This document shows positions 40,440-50,649 of a DNA stretch of 64,000 nucleotides, piece by piece. Below the pieces are notes generated by a model. The model was not told the origin of the DNA, searched no databases, and worked only from the letters and a program-made list of their open reading frames with translations. This DNA comes from Idiomarina sp. (GTDB lineage: Bacteria; Pseudomonadota; Gammaproteobacteria; Enterobacterales; Alteromonadaceae), in the NCBI GenBank assembly GCA_022565355.1, contig JAIUMU010000003.1:1-64000 (forward strand), in the 5' to 3' direction. The position numbers and the translations under genes were made by a program. The stretch's first letter is position 1. Each line of letters starts with the position of its first letter.

Positions 40440-40612
40440 GCGAAGGGCTCCTGAGGGTACGAAAGTTAAGTTTCAAATTAGCGACGAGTAAGCTGCTAGC
40501 AGCTTGGCACAGAAATGACGCAAATACATACATCACACTCTGTTGCTTTTCGGGCGGAATAATAGCCTTTTTTGCCCTACAAAGATAGTGTTAAAAGGCT
40601 GCTACGCGGCAT

Positions 40613-41122
<510 letters not shown>

Positions 41123-41356
41123 TTACGTAAGGAAGTGTATAATAGGAAATACTATCGGATAGCAACAATAGCGTCTATCGTTGATTTTTCCAGCTTAATC
41201 TTAAAATCAGTGCTGCAAAGCAGCGCTCAGACGCGTAAAATACCGGCAACTTTGCACTTAAATTCTGAAAAAGGGTGGGCGCTCACTGAACTCTCGCTAC
41301 AGCGGCGGCTGTATGCGATGGGCATGAACACCAGAGCTTACACCTTGGAGAGCACA

Positions 41357-42550
41357 ATGAAGAACGATTTATACCAACAACTTAGCGAGCAGTTAACCGA
41401 AGTAGAAAACGAGGGCTTATATAAAAATGAGCGTATCATTGTTTCCCAACAATACTCGGAAATAGAGGTTAACGGCCGTAAAGTGTTGAACTTTTGTGCT
41501 AACAACTACCTCGGGTTAGCCAACCACCCTACCCTTATTCAAGCGGCTAAAGATGGCCTTGATAGCCATGGTTTTGGCGTGGCATCTGTTCGCTTTATCT
41601 GTGGTACCCAAGATATCCATAAAACCCTTGAGAGCAAAATTAGCGAATTTTTGGGCATGGAAGATACCATTTTGTATTCGTCTTGTTTTGATGCCAATGC
41701 CGGTTTATTCGAAACAATTTTAGGCCCAGAAGATGCAATTATTAGCGATGCGCTAAACCATGCCAGCATTATTGATGGCGTGCGGTTATGTAAAGCAAAG
41801 CGCTATCGCTATGCCAATAACGATGTTGCCGATTTAGAAAAACAACTTCAGCAGGCTGTAGCCGATGGCGCGCGGCATAAATTAATTGCTACCGATGGCG
41901 TGTTCTCCATGGACGGTATTATTGCCAACTTACCCGGCATTTGTGATTTAGCCGAAAAATATGGCGCCCTAGTAATGGTGGATGATTCTCATGCAGTTGG
42001 CTTTGTTGGCAAAAAAGGCCGTGGCAGCCACGAGTATCATCAAGTAATGGACCGCGTAGATATTATTACGGGCACTCTGGGTAAAGCACTCGGCGGCGCC
42101 TCCGGCGGTTTCACCTCTGGTAAGAAAGAAGTAGTGGATTGGTTACGCCAGCGTTCACGCCCTTACTTATTCTCGAATTCTTTAGCCCCGTCGATCGTTA
42201 CCGCATCAATTCGCGTACTCGAGATGCTTAGCGAAGGTGATGAATTGCGCGAAAAGCTAAATGAAAACTCGAACTATTTCCGTGAGCGGATGAGTGCTGC
42301 TGGGTTCACCCTCGCCGGCGCCGATCACGCTATTATTCCAGTGATGTTAGGTGATGCCAAACTGGCTTCAAAAATGGCGGAGCGTATGCTGGAAGAAGGC
42401 ATTTATGTGGTGGGCTTCTCGTTCCCAGTAGTGCCAAAAGGGCAAGCGCGTATTCGCACGCAAATGTCTGCAGCTCATACACGCGAGCAGTTAGATAAAA
42501 CCATTGATGCCTTTATCCGCGTGGGTAAAGAACTCGGTGTGATACAATAA
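41357..42550 (+). CDS. kbl: 2-amino-3-ketobutyrate CoA ligase
   Basis: Kbl is a PLP enzyme that, with CoA, cleaves 2-amino-3-ketobutyrate to glycine and acetyl-CoA, the second step of threonine breakdown. The 397-aa protein has [10 protein letters not shown], the [16 protein letters not shown] segment, the [10 protein letters not shown] motif and the PLP-lysine site [14 protein letters not shown]. The ATG at 41357 follows GGAG at 6-nt spacing and fits the family; the open frame extends further upstream but that part is not conserved. It is co-transcribed with tdh. Confidence 0.96.
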   Translation: MKNDLYQQLSEQLTEVENEGLYKNERIIVSQQYSEIEVNGRKVLNFCANNYLGLANHPTLIQAAKDGLDSHGFGVASVRFICGTQDIHKTLESKISEFLGMEDTILYSSCFDANAGLFETILGPEDAIISDALNHASIIDGVRLCKAKRYRYANNDVADLEKQLQQAVADGARHKLIATDGVFSMDGIIANLPGICDLAEKYGALVMVDDSHAVGFVGKKGRGSHEYHQVMDRVDIITGTLGKALGGASGGFTSGKKEVVDWLRQRSRPYLFSNSLAPSIVTASIRVLEMLSEGDELREKLNENSNYFRERMSAAGFTLAGADHAIIPVMLGDAKLASKMAERMLEEGIYVVGFSFPVVPKGQARIRTQMSAAHTREQLDKTIDAFIRVGKELGVIQ

Positions 42551-42578
42551 ATTAAATTCTTTTAGAGTGAGTTTCATT

Positions 42579-43604
42579 ATGAAAGCGCTTGCCAAATTAA
42601 AAGCAGAACCAGGCCTTTGGTTAACCGAAACGGATAAACCAGAGTGCGGCTACAACGATTTACTGATCAAAATTAAGAAAACCGCTATTTGTGGTACCGA
42701 TGTGCATATTTACAAGTGGGATGAGTGGTCACAAAACACCATTCCGGTAGGTATGACCGTTGGCCACGAATATGTAGGCATCGTGGCGGAAGTTGGCGAT
42801 GGGGTGAAAGGGTTTAAAGTAGGCGATCGCGTATCAGGTGAAGGCCACATTACCTGTGGTCATTGCCGTAACTGCCGTGCCGGCCGCCGCCATTTATGCC
42901 GCAACACGGTAGGGGTTGGGGTAAATCGAGCCGGCGCATTTGCAGAATTCTTAGCGATTCCAGCAGATAATGCATTCAAAATTCCAGATGAAATTTCTGA
43001 TGATATGGCGGCCATCTTCGATCCCTTTGGTAACGCAGTGCATACCGCTTTATCTTTTGATTTAGTGGGTGAAGATGTATTGATTACTGGAGCTGGGCCT
43101 ATCGGTATTATGGCAGCAGCAGTAGCCCGCCATGCCGGTGCTCGCCACGTGGTGATTACCGATATCAACGATTATCGCCTTGAGCTTGCTGAGCAAATGG
43201 GTGCTACTCGCGCGGTAAACACCAGCAAAACTAATTTGCGAGATGTAATGAACGAGCTAGGCATGACCGAAGGCTTCGATGTTGGTTTGGAAATGAGTGG
43301 TGTGCCTATCGCCTTTAATCAAATGCTAACGGCAATGAACCATGGCGGTAAAGTTGCGCTGTTAGGTATTCCGCCTGGCGATATGGCAATTGATTGGAAT
43401 CAAGTGATTTTCAAAGGCTTAGTGATTAAAGGCATTTATGGCCGCGAAATGTTTGAAACCTGGTACAAAATGGCAGCTTTGCTGCAATCAGGATTGGATT
43501 TATCCCCAATTTTAACCCATCACTTTAAAGTAGATGAGTTTCAAACCGGTTTCGATATCATGCTTTCCGGCCAATCAGGCAAAGTTATTTTAGATTGGGA
43601 TTAA
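42579..43604 (+). CDS. tdh: L-threonine 3-dehydrogenase
   Basis: A zinc medium-chain dehydrogenase that oxidises threonine to 2-amino-3-ketobutyrate for Kbl. At 341 aa it is the same length as E. coli Tdh. The catalytic zinc residues lie in CGTDVHIY and GHEYVG, the structural zinc in [15 protein letters not shown] and the NAD fold in [10 protein letters not shown]. The start is placed at ATG 42579 (MKALAKL), 28 nt after kbl. Confidence 0.96.
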   Translation: MKALAKLKAEPGLWLTETDKPECGYNDLLIKIKKTAICGTDVHIYKWDEWSQNTIPVGMTVGHEYVGIVAEVGDGVKGFKVGDRVSGEGHITCGHCRNCRAGRRHLCRNTVGVGVNRAGAFAEFLAIPADNAFKIPDEISDDMAAIFDPFGNAVHTALSFDLVGEDVLITGAGPIGIMAAAVARHAGARHVVITDINDYRLELAEQMGATRAVNTSKTNLRDVMNELGMTEGFDVGLEMSGVPIAFNQMLTAMNHGGKVALLGIPPGDMAIDWNQVIFKGLVIKGIYGREMFETWYKMAALLQSGLDLSPILTHHFKVDEFQTGFDIMLSGQSGKVILDWD

Positions 43605-43610
43605 TATTCA

Positions 43611-43937
43611 ATGAGCCAGTTTAGCCATTTAAACTCGGAACAAGCCGTTCAGCTAATGTCTGAGCGGCAAGTTCAGGTTGCAGACATTCGCGATAGCGGC
43701 TCTTACACTCAGGGCCATATTGCCGGTGCTGTGCAGTTAAGTAATGAAAACCTAGCTGATTTCATTGCCCAAGCTGAGCCTCAAAACCCACTTTTAGTAG
43801 TATGTTACCACGGCGTAAGCAGCCAGGGTGCAAGCCAATATTTGGCCGAACAAGGCTTTCAGGAAGTGTATAGCCTAGACGGTGGCATGAGCAGTTTCGC
43901 CATGCAGTATCCAGAAATGCTGGTAAGTGGTTTGTGA
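43611..43937 (+). CDS. glpE: Thiosulfate sulfurtransferase GlpE
   Basis: A single-domain rhodanese of 108 aa. The active-site cysteine is in VVCYHGVSSQGASQYL, the same loop as in E. coli GlpE, and DIRDSGSYTQGHIAGA is the family N-terminal motif. It is 6 nt downstream of tdh and overlaps glpG by 4 nt. Confidence 0.94.
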   Translation: MSQFSHLNSEQAVQLMSERQVQVADIRDSGSYTQGHIAGAVQLSNENLADFIAQAEPQNPLLVVCYHGVSSQGASQYLAEQGFQEVYSLDGGMSSFAMQYPEMLVSGL

Positions 43938-44764
43938 AAACTCTGTACAGTAGTGCTAACCAAAAAGAGGCTCAGCAGTTACTGCGCGCACTGCAACGGG
44001 CTGGCATTCCAGCAACCGCTGCAGAGCGCGGCGCCACCATTGATATCCTGCTAATTCAGCCGGGCTACGAAGCAACCGCGAAAGAAATTATTCAAGCGTT
44101 TAAAGACAACCCGGAAGAGTTTACCGAGCAAGCGCCATTATTTGTTGCTGCCACATCCCCTTCGCTTTGGCGTTTGTTGGCTAAGCAAGCAGGTATTGTT
44201 ACGTTTTTAGTGTTTGCTGCTGTGTTACTTACGGCGCTGATGCAGTGGGTAATAGCCCCTGAATGGACCATTTCCAGCCTTCTATTTACCCCGCTTGGTA
44301 TGCCCGAGTTAAGCTTTCAGCAGCCATGGCGATTTGTTACTCCTATTCTGCTGCACTTCTCTGCCACCCATTTGGTATTTAATCTGTTTTGGTGGTGGTA
44401 CTTGGGTGGCCGTATTGAGCTGCGCTACGGCGCCGCTACCCTCGCGCTCATTACGATTGTTACTGCCCTGGTATCAAATTATGCCCAGTGGGCGAGTTCA
44501 GGGCCGTTGTTTGGCGGTTTATCCGGCGTTGTGTACGGCTTACTTGGCTTTGTAATGATCGTAACGTGGCAAAAGCCAACTCACTCGTTATCATTACCAC
44601 CATTCTTATACATCTTTATGATTGGTTGGCTGCTGCTTGGCTACACCGATATTCTCTGGGTAAATGTAGCGAATGAAGCGCACGCGTTAGGATTGATTAG
44701 CGGTATTGTGTTGGGCTTTGTGTTCCGGATACGCGATAGCCGCAGCACTAACCAGTATAAGTAA
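43934..44764 (+). CDS. glpG: Rhomboid intramembrane serine protease GlpG
   Basis: A 276-aa membrane protease with a cytoplasmic N-terminal domain and six spans. The catalytic Ser is in GGLSGVVYGLLG (GxSG near residue 196) and the His in EAHALGLISGIVLG, with the HLVFNLFWWWYLGG segment before them. The start is GTG, overlapping the glpE stop in a GTGA arrangement. The glpR that follows in E. coli is missing; ubiC comes next. Confidence 0.94.
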   Translation: MKTLYSSANQKEAQQLLRALQRAGIPATAAERGATIDILLIQPGYEATAKEIIQAFKDNPEEFTEQAPLFVAATSPSLWRLLAKQAGIVTFLVFAAVLLTALMQWVIAPEWTISSLLFTPLGMPELSFQQPWRFVTPILLHFSATHLVFNLFWWWYLGGRIELRYGAATLALITIVTALVSNYAQWASSGPLFGGLSGVVYGLLGFVMIVTWQKPTHSLSLPPFLYIFMIGWLLLGYTDILWVNVANEAHALGLISGIVLGFVFRIRDSRSTNQYK

Positions 44765-44778
44765 AAGGATTGCTAGTT

Positions 44779-45312
44779 TTGCCAATTTCACTGCAGGCCC
44801 AATGGCGGCTACCCCACTCCGAATCTATACCCAAACCATTGTTCGCGTGGCTTACCGATACCGGTTCGCTTACCGAAAAGTTGAAAGCCCTACCGGGTGA
44901 TTTTCAAGTGCAAGTGCTCTCAGAAACAGAAGCGTTTGCGGATGAACACGAGTACCAAGCCATGGGCCTTACCACACAACCGGTAATCATTCGTGAAGTT
45001 CTACTCTATTGCGCAGCTGTACCCTTAGTGTATGCGCGCAGCATCATTCCGGTACCACCCGCAAATACGCCAGCGGAACTCACTCAACTCGGTAATAAGC
45101 CACTTGGCGAACTACTGTTTAATCGAGATGATATCGAGCTGGGGCCGATTGAAATAGCCGAGTTCACTAACAACACACCCGTTTGCCAATTGAATCAACA
45201 ACTTCATGGTAGTAATGCCACGCTTTGGGGTCGCAGACGCAGCTTTCACCTGCCGGAACAGACGATTTTAGTGGCGGAAGTGTTCCTTTCTAAAGCTCCC
45301 TGCTATGCTTAA
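44779..45312 (+). CDS. ubiC: Chorismate pyruvate-lyase
   Basis: UbiC makes 4-hydroxybenzoate from chorismate, the first step of ubiquinone synthesis. The protein, about 177 aa, shares with E. coli UbiC the VIIREVLLYC, YARSIIPV, LGELLF and LWGRRRSFHL segments, including the product-binding Arg and Glu. I place the start at TTG 44779, about nine bases after AAAGGA; another TTG at 44770 would sit too close to it. It precedes ubiA by 65 nt. Confidence 0.9.
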   Translation: MPISLQAQWRLPHSESIPKPLFAWLTDTGSLTEKLKALPGDFQVQVLSETEAFADEHEYQAMGLTTQPVIIREVLLYCAAVPLVYARSIIPVPPANTPAELTQLGNKPLGELLFNRDDIELGPIEIAEFTNNTPVCQLNQQLHGSNATLWGRRRSFHLPEQTILVAEVFLSKAPCYA

Positions 45313-45377
45313 ACCATACACGCAACATATTGTATGCTCGGCTATTTCATTAGGTTATTCAGAACTGGAGTTCGCAC

Positions 45378-46250
45378 ATGACCCGCTTTGACCATTACCG
45401 CGCTCTCATGCGCATGGATAAGCCCATCGGCACATGGCTGCTAGCGTGGCCTACATTTTGGGCGCTGCTAATTGCCGGCGCCGGAGATCCATCTGTTCGC
45501 TTGGTTGCTGTATTTGCCGCTGGCGTATTTTTAATGCGTTCCGCAGGCTGTGTGATTAACGATTTTGCCGATCGGCACTATGATGGTCATGTTGAACGTA
45601 CCCGTAATCGGCCCCTTGCAACCGGCGCCGTAACCGCAACGGAAGCACTTATTTTATTCGCCATCTTAGTGATTTTAGCGTTTATGTTGGTGCTTACGCT
45701 CAATACCCTTACCATTCTTCTTAGCTTCGTAGCGGTTGCTCTTGCTATCGCATACCCATTTACCAAACGCATTACCCACTTACCGCAGTTTGTACTTGGC
45801 GCAGCGTTTAGTATGGCGATACCCATGGCGTTCGCTGCAGAATCAAACCAATTACCATTTGTGTGTTGGGTATTGTTTGTAGCGAATACGCTCTGGACAG
45901 TAGCCTACGATACTCAGTACGCCATGGTGGACCGTGATGATGATTTGCGCACTGGCATTAAATCCACTGCGGTGTTGTTTGGCAAATATGACCTCGCCAT
46001 TATCGGCTTATTGCAAGCCGCTACTATTCTCTTGTTGGCCCTGGTTGGCTGGTTAATTCAGGCCACCTTCTTATTCTGGGTAGCACTCATCGTAATGGCT
46101 GGTTTTTTTGCTTGGCAACTATGGCATATTCGCGATCGCGATCGGGATGCCTGTTTCCGCGCTTTCCGGCAAAATCACTATGCTGGTATGGTGATTGCGA
46201 TCGGCTTAGCGTTACACTTTTGGTTGCCGATGCCGTTTGGTATTGCCTAA
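45378..46250 (+). CDS. ubiA: 4-hydroxybenzoate octaprenyltransferase
   Basis: An integral membrane prenyltransferase that attaches the side chain to 4-hydroxybenzoate. The 290-aa protein has the two Asp-rich motifs: NDFADRHYDGHVERTRNRPL and YDTQYAMVDRDDD. About eight spans are visible. It follows ubiC, and a symmetrical terminator follows it. Confidence 0.95.
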   Translation: MTRFDHYRALMRMDKPIGTWLLAWPTFWALLIAGAGDPSVRLVAVFAAGVFLMRSAGCVINDFADRHYDGHVERTRNRPLATGAVTATEALILFAILVILAFMLVLTLNTLTILLSFVAVALAIAYPFTKRITHLPQFVLGAAFSMAIPMAFAAESNQLPFVCWVLFVANTLWTVAYDTQYAMVDRDDDLRTGIKSTAVLFGKYDLAIIGLLQAATILLLALVGWLIQATFLFWVALIVMAGFFAWQLWHIRDRDRDACFRAFRQNHYAGMVIAIGLALHFWLPMPFGIA

Positions 46251-46271
46251 CTCAACCGTTATCTTGGCAAC

Positions 46272-46299
46272 AAAAAAGGAGCTCTAGAGCTCCTTTTTT
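46272..46299. terminator. Bidirectional terminator between ubiA and the oxidase operon
   Basis: A perfect palindrome, AAAAAAGGAGCTCT followed by AGAGCTCCTTTTTT, gives an A-tract and a T-tract on either side. It can end both ubiA on the plus strand and the SCO1-type gene on the minus strand. Confidence 0.88.
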
Positions 46300-46363
46300 A
46301 TTAGCTTAGCCTTTTTAAATAAGCCGCAAACTTATTTGCCGAACAGCCACTTATAATTACGGA

Positions 46364-47014
46364 TTACAACTGCAGTTCACGCTCTAGATAACGAGCAATT
46401 TTCTGGAAATCATTTACTAAGTGATTCGGGTTCACTACCGCCAATTCACCCAACTCATGGGATGGCCGAAATATTGCTTGCTGCTCACCGCGCGGATTCA
46501 CTAGAATGATCGCTGAGCTGTGATTTACCAAGTAGTTCTCTTCATCTTCATCAGGAATCGAATACATCAAACCAATATTACGCACAAACGGATAGAGCTC
46601 TTTGTGCTCAGCACGCACTCCATAAAAACCTTCACCGAAGAAATCAATGTACATCGCCAAGCGATCGATATCATCACGTTGCGGATCCACGCTAATCATC
46701 CATACCTGCACCGGATAATCGCTCGCAGCAGCAATATCTTGCCAACGAGATTTCAATTGCGCCATGGTGGTTGGGCAAATATCGGGACAGAAGGTGTAGC
46801 CAGTGAATAACATCGTCCACTGGCCTTCTAAGGCACTCAGGGTTACATCTTCACCATCGCTACCCTCTAACTGAAAGGGCGCAATGGTGCGCGGGTTATC
46901 GTAGATACGCGCAGATTCTAATACCGGCGGTTGCGAGCTCGTGAAATGAAGATATGTGTATGCACCCGCTACTGCGATTGCCACCATCAATATCAAGCCA
47001 CCTAATTTCTTCAT
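46364..47014 (-). CDS. SCO1/SenC copper chaperone
   Basis: A 216-aa membrane-anchored thioredoxin-fold protein that delivers copper to the CuA site of cytochrome c oxidase subunit II. The copper ligands are visible: CPDIC in TFCPDICPTTMAQLK, and the His in NHSSAIILVNPRG. One N-terminal span (about 5-22) anchors it. It is the last gene of the oxidase cluster, 42 nt after ctaB. Confidence 0.93.
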   Translation of the reverse strand: MKKLGGLILMVAIAVAGAYTYLHFTSSQPPVLESARIYDNPRTIAPFQLEGSDGEDVTLSALEGQWTMLFTGYTFCPDICPTTMAQLKSRWQDIAAASDYPVQVWMISVDPQRDDIDRLAMYIDFFGEGFYGVRAEHKELYPFVRNIGLMYSIPDEDEENYLVNHSSAIILVNPRGEQQAIFRPSHELGELAVVNPNHLVNDFQKIARYLERELQL

Positions 47015-47056
47015 TTCGTACCTCTTTATATATGGATTAATGCACTACTCATGCAT

Positions 47057-47944
47057 TTACACTACATAGTGATCAACGAGTAGTAATACGAATAACACCA
47101 TTAAATGCCAAATCGAAAACTTAAACATATTAAATGCAGTATGTTTTTCTGGACGATATTTCAGCTTCAGTGCGTAGGCCAAAAACCACAAGTTCAATAC
47201 CGTAACACCCGCCAAATATAACCAGCCGCTCATACCCACCAAGTACGGCAATACACACACCACGCTGAGTAACACCGTGTACAACAAAATGCACGTTTTA
47301 GTAAAGGCAATGCCATGGGTTACAGGTAGCATTGGTATTTCGGCTTTCGCATAATCCTTGGCGCGATGTACCGCTAGTGCCCAAAAATGTGGCGGTGTCC
47401 AGGTGAATACGATCATCACTAGCAATAACGGATAGGCATGAATCTCACCGGTTACCGCGGTCCAGCCAAGTAACGGTGGCGCTGCTCCGGCTAAACCACC
47501 AATCACGATATTCTGCGGTGTTGCCCGTTTCAGATACATCGTGTAAATCACCGCATAACCCACCAAACTTGCAAGGGTAAGCACTGCGGTAAGGCGATTT
47601 ACAAAAACATCTAAAACAATATAGCCAAGTGTGCCAATGATCATGGCGAAAATAAGTACTTTACGCGGGGATAACGCCCCGGTAGGTAACGGCCGCCGTA
47701 ATGTTCTGGCCATTTTCGCATCAATATGGCGATCTACAAGATGATTTATTGCCGCAGCCGAACTTGCCATTAGGCCAATCCCGACGAGTGCCGGAATTAA
47801 AATATCAGCCGCAACCCATGATGTAGTTGCTAACGCCATACCCACCAAAGCGGTAAGCAGTAACAGTGCTACTACACGCGGCTTGGTTAACTCTAGGTAC
47901 TCTCTCCAGCTTGCGCGTTGGCTAATTGCGATTGATTTTGCCAT
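47057..47944 (-). CDS. ctaB: Protoheme IX farnesyltransferase (heme O synthase)
   Basis: CtaB/CyoE converts heme B to heme O. The 295-aa polytopic protein has the UbiA-superfamily motif [23 protein letters not shown] and the second loop [14 protein letters not shown]. Its ATG overlaps the ctaA stop by one base (TAATG), so translation is coupled. With CtaA it makes heme A for the oxidase. Confidence 0.96.
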   Translation of the reverse strand: MAKSIAISQRASWREYLELTKPRVVALLLLTALVGMALATTSWVAADILIPALVGIGLMASSAAAINHLVDRHIDAKMARTLRRPLPTGALSPRKVLIFAMIIGTLGYIVLDVFVNRLTAVLTLASLVGYAVIYTMYLKRATPQNIVIGGLAGAAPPLLGWTAVTGEIHAYPLLLVMIVFTWTPPHFWALAVHRAKDYAKAEIPMLPVTHGIAFTKTCILLYTVLLSVVCVLPYLVGMSGWLYLAGVTVLNLWFLAYALKLKYRPEKHTAFNMFKFSIWHLMVLFVLLLVDHYVV

Positions 47945-48999
47945 TACGCACCTCCCGTATTTGTTGTTGTTTTTATAGGACGTTCGCTACCACGGTAGCG
48001 CAAGTTTATTTTGTACAGAGCATAATTTAGCGCAATTAAGCCCACCATCAGTAACGCACCTACAAAATTGTGCATTACGGCCACCAATAACGGTAAGCTC
48101 GCCACTACATTGGTGATCCCCAGTAGAATTTGTACGATCAGTAATACTGTAAGTACAAACGTGAGGCGGCGTATCCAAGCGCTTTGCGCTAGGCGCCAAA
48201 GTTTCCACAACAATACCGCCATAACAGCCATCACTACAATCGCACCAAAACGATGCACAATATGCATGGTCATTCGCTCAGTATAGCTGTGCACACCAAA
48301 TTCGTAATTATCGGCCTCAGGTAACGAAAACGCACCGGCAAAATCAAGGCGTTCTGCCCAATTGCCTTCGCAGATTGGCAACTGAGTACAAGCCAATGCC
48401 GCATAATTTGCTGCCACCCAACCACCGGCGGCAATTTGCGCTATTACCACTACCAAGCTTGCCACAGCAAGGGTGCGCAATGCATTTAAGTTTGTTTCCA
48501 ACACCAGCTGTGGCGGGTTTTCTCGTAAATACAGCAACGCTAGTAAGCTAAATGTAGAGAAGCCACCTAACAGATGCAGCATTACGATTACCGGCTGCAA
48601 GTTCATGGTTACGGTCCACATGCCCAGTGCCGCCTGGAAGGTAATTAGCGCCAAGAGTAACAAAGGCAATTTAAGCGGCTTTCTTGTTTCTCCAGCAGCT
48701 TTTAAGCGCTGATGGCGGCGCACTGCAACAACCGCAATGGCCAGTACTAGTAGGCCCAATATGCCTGCTGCATAACGATGAATCATTTCATTCCAAGCTT
48801 TGAAATGCTCCACTGGCCGCTCTGGAAAGCGCATTTCTGCAGTGGTTACTGCAGTTTCGCTATGGGGCACCGTTAAAAAACCATAACAACCCGGCCAATC
48901 TGGGCAACCTAAACCCGCATCGGTTAAACGCGTGTATGAGCCTAAAATAATCACCACCATCACTAGGCCTAGGGTGATTTTTAGTAAACGTTGCATCAT
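47944..48999 (-). CDS. ctaA: Heme A synthase (COX15/CtaA)
   Basis: CtaA oxidises heme O to heme A. The 351-aa protein has eight predicted spans and family motifs [38 protein letters not shown] and the C-terminal HRFGA and MHNFVGA His pairs that bind heme. Confidence 0.95.
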   Translation of the reverse strand: MMQRLLKITLGLVMVVIILGSYTRLTDAGLGCPDWPGCYGFLTVPHSETAVTTAEMRFPERPVEHFKAWNEMIHRYAAGILGLLVLAIAVVAVRRHQRLKAAGETRKPLKLPLLLLALITFQAALGMWTVTMNLQPVIVMLHLLGGFSTFSLLALLYLRENPPQLVLETNLNALRTLAVASLVVVIAQIAAGGWVAANYAALACTQLPICEGNWAERLDFAGAFSLPEADNYEFGVHSYTERMTMHIVHRFGAIVVMAVMAVLLWKLWRLAQSAWIRRLTFVLTVLLIVQILLGITNVVASLPLLVAVMHNFVGALLMVGLIALNYALYKINLRYRGSERPIKTTTNTGGA

Positions 49000-49054
49000 C
49001 TTCTTATCCTTCTCATGCAGCCGTTATTCGCAGCTTGAAAACTAATAGTAATGG

Positions 49055-49639
49055 TTAACCAACTCGGGATAATTTCAATAACTTCTGTAAATCTGATAAT
49101 AAATCACGGCCTTGCATCACCACATCACGGCGATCCTCACTGCCTGGATACCACAGCACCACATTGCCTACAGGATCAATAATCATTAACGCGTGCTCTG
49201 GAATTGCTGCCAGCATTTCTTGTGCTTCTGGTGCGTACACTAAGGTAACCATGCTATCGGCCTGTAACTCAGGTAACTCTTGTGCTGAACCTACACCCGC
49301 AATCGCCACTGGTAATACGCGCTCTTGCTGCCGGCCTAGTGCATGAAATAACTGACCAGCCACGTAAAGGCTATTTAAGCAGGCTTCTTCGCAATGCTCT
49401 GGCATGCTGTAAGCAATTCGCCATTTCGCCGGAAGTGCAGCATTAGCCGTTTCGGTGAATTGGATTTCTGGGGTTACTAAGTTACCCTTGTTGCTCACAC
49501 CTGTTTCATACCAACCCATCGAAAGTACAAGTTTGGCGGCAAGAAGTGGCAACAAAAATACCGCAGCAACGATCAACAACACCCGTTGGTTCTTCTTCTT
49601 AAACTTTAATTGTTCTGGTGTGAATTCTTGCTTACTCAT
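49055..49639 (-). CDS. Unassigned membrane-anchored, thioredoxin-like protein of the oxidase cluster
   Basis: A 194-aa protein with one N-terminal span (about 19-38) and an extracytoplasmic domain. The MPEHCEEACLNSLYVAGQLFHALGRQQERVLPVAI segment spaces two cysteines as CxxxC, and ALMIIDPVGNVVLWYPGS resembles the late strand of SCO and redoxin proteins. The copper-binding His of SCO is not at the expected place. Cytoplasmic charge before the span and the operon position support a role in oxidase assembly or redox control, but I cannot assign a function. It overlaps surf1 by 4 nt. Confidence 0.8.
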   Translation of the reverse strand: MSKQEFTPEQLKFKKKNQRVLLIVAAVFLLPLLAAKLVLSMGWYETGVSNKGNLVTPEIQFTETANAALPAKWRIAYSMPEHCEEACLNSLYVAGQLFHALGRQQERVLPVAIAGVGSAQELPELQADSMVTLVYAPEAQEMLAAIPEHALMIIDPVGNVVLWYPGSEDRRDVVMQGRDLLSDLQKLLKLSRVG

Positions 49640-50388
49640 TCCTGCTCCTGTTTCGCTGCCGGTTTCTCACGGCTAGCCACGAAGAAAATAATTAATGCCG
49701 CCAACGCTAACCCAAACCATTGTACTGCGTAGGCATAATGTCGATGGGGTGTCATTACCACTACTGGCCACTCGCGCACGTAGCCAAATTCGGCATCTGG
49801 GCTTTGCAGCACCATAAACGAAGCCAGCGGTAAATTTAGTGCTTGGGCCATTTTATCGAGCTCTGGGTATTGAATTCGCAATGGCCATCCCGGCTGTTCG
49901 GTAAAGTTTTGCTCACCGAGCATAAATGGATTTTCTGCCGGTAAGCGCACACGTCCAACCACGGTAACGGGTTCTGTTGGCAAGCTTAGGTTGGGCAACT
50001 GGGCGCGGCTACGCTCGCCAGGAATCCAACCTAAATTAACCGGCAGCAGGTAAGGGTTTAAATCTGTACTCGTGGCTAACGCCAGTACATGATAGCCCGC
50101 TCTGCCCTGATGAATTTGGTTATCGATGTAAAACACATACTCTGGGTGTAATGTTGCGGTAACTCGCACTTCCGAATCTGGCCGCATGGCAGCTTGTGCA
50201 ATATTGTCTGCGTGTAAAACGAATTGTTGTTCTGAGGCTTCATAGCGATCAATAATGGCTTGTTTTTCTTGCCCACGGTCGATTTGCCAAAAACCGAGCT
50301 TGACCATTACTGCAATCGCAAGCAAAGTAATTAACAGCGCTCCAGGATGGAAGCGAAATAATAATGAACCGAGGCGAAGGACTGTCAT
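49636..50388 (-). CDS. SURF1 family cytochrome oxidase assembly protein
   Basis: A 250-aa protein with two spans, one near each end (about 16-33 and 216-235), and the family signatures GFWQIDRGQEKQAIIDRYE and a C-terminal YAVQWFGLALAALIIFF. SURF1 helps insert heme A into subunit I. It sits between the ctaE group and ctaA. Confidence 0.93.
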   Translation of the reverse strand: MTVLRLGSLLFRFHPGALLITLLAIAVMVKLGFWQIDRGQEKQAIIDRYEASEQQFVLHADNIAQAAMRPDSEVRVTATLHPEYVFYIDNQIHQGRAGYHVLALATSTDLNPYLLPVNLGWIPGERSRAQLPNLSLPTEPVTVVGRVRLPAENPFMLGEQNFTEQPGWPLRIQYPELDKMAQALNLPLASFMVLQSPDAEFGYVREWPVVVMTPHRHYAYAVQWFGLALAALIIFFVASREKPAAKQEQE

Positions 50389-50406
50389 AACAACTGAGGA
50401 CCTGCC

Positions 50407-50625
50407 GTGTTAGATATTATTCTCAAAATACTACTCGTCGCATTACTGCTTTATATCATTGCAAACTTATTTCGAGGCTTGTTCAGTGCGCTCAAAAACG
50501 ATCCCGATGCACCGCCAATGTCACATTACATAGGTCGTCGTGTGGCATACTCTGCGCTTGTGATCTTGTTAATTATCCTTGCGCTTGCATTTGATATTAC
50601 TACATTAAATCAGCGCCCCTACTAA
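50407..50625 (+). CDS. DUF2909-type twin-transmembrane small protein, antisense within the oxidase cluster
   Basis: A 72-aa protein with two spans (about 3-26 and 48-65) joined by a short polar loop, KNDPDAPPMSHYIGRR. Such small proteins recur inside oxidase clusters of gammaproteobacteria, but their role is unknown. It starts with GTG at 50407 after GAGGA, 18 nt from the surf1 start on the other strand, and is the only plus-strand gene in the cluster. Confidence 0.82.
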   Translation: MLDIILKILLVALLLYIIANLFRGLFSALKNDPDAPPMSHYIGRRVAYSALVILLIILALAFDITTLNQRPY

Positions 50626-50649
50626 CCTGGGGCGCCACCTTTTTGGCTG

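Noticed and set aside
40440..40612. CRP site upstream of pckA
   Set aside because: A TGTGA occurs but the second half-site is absent at the right spacing.
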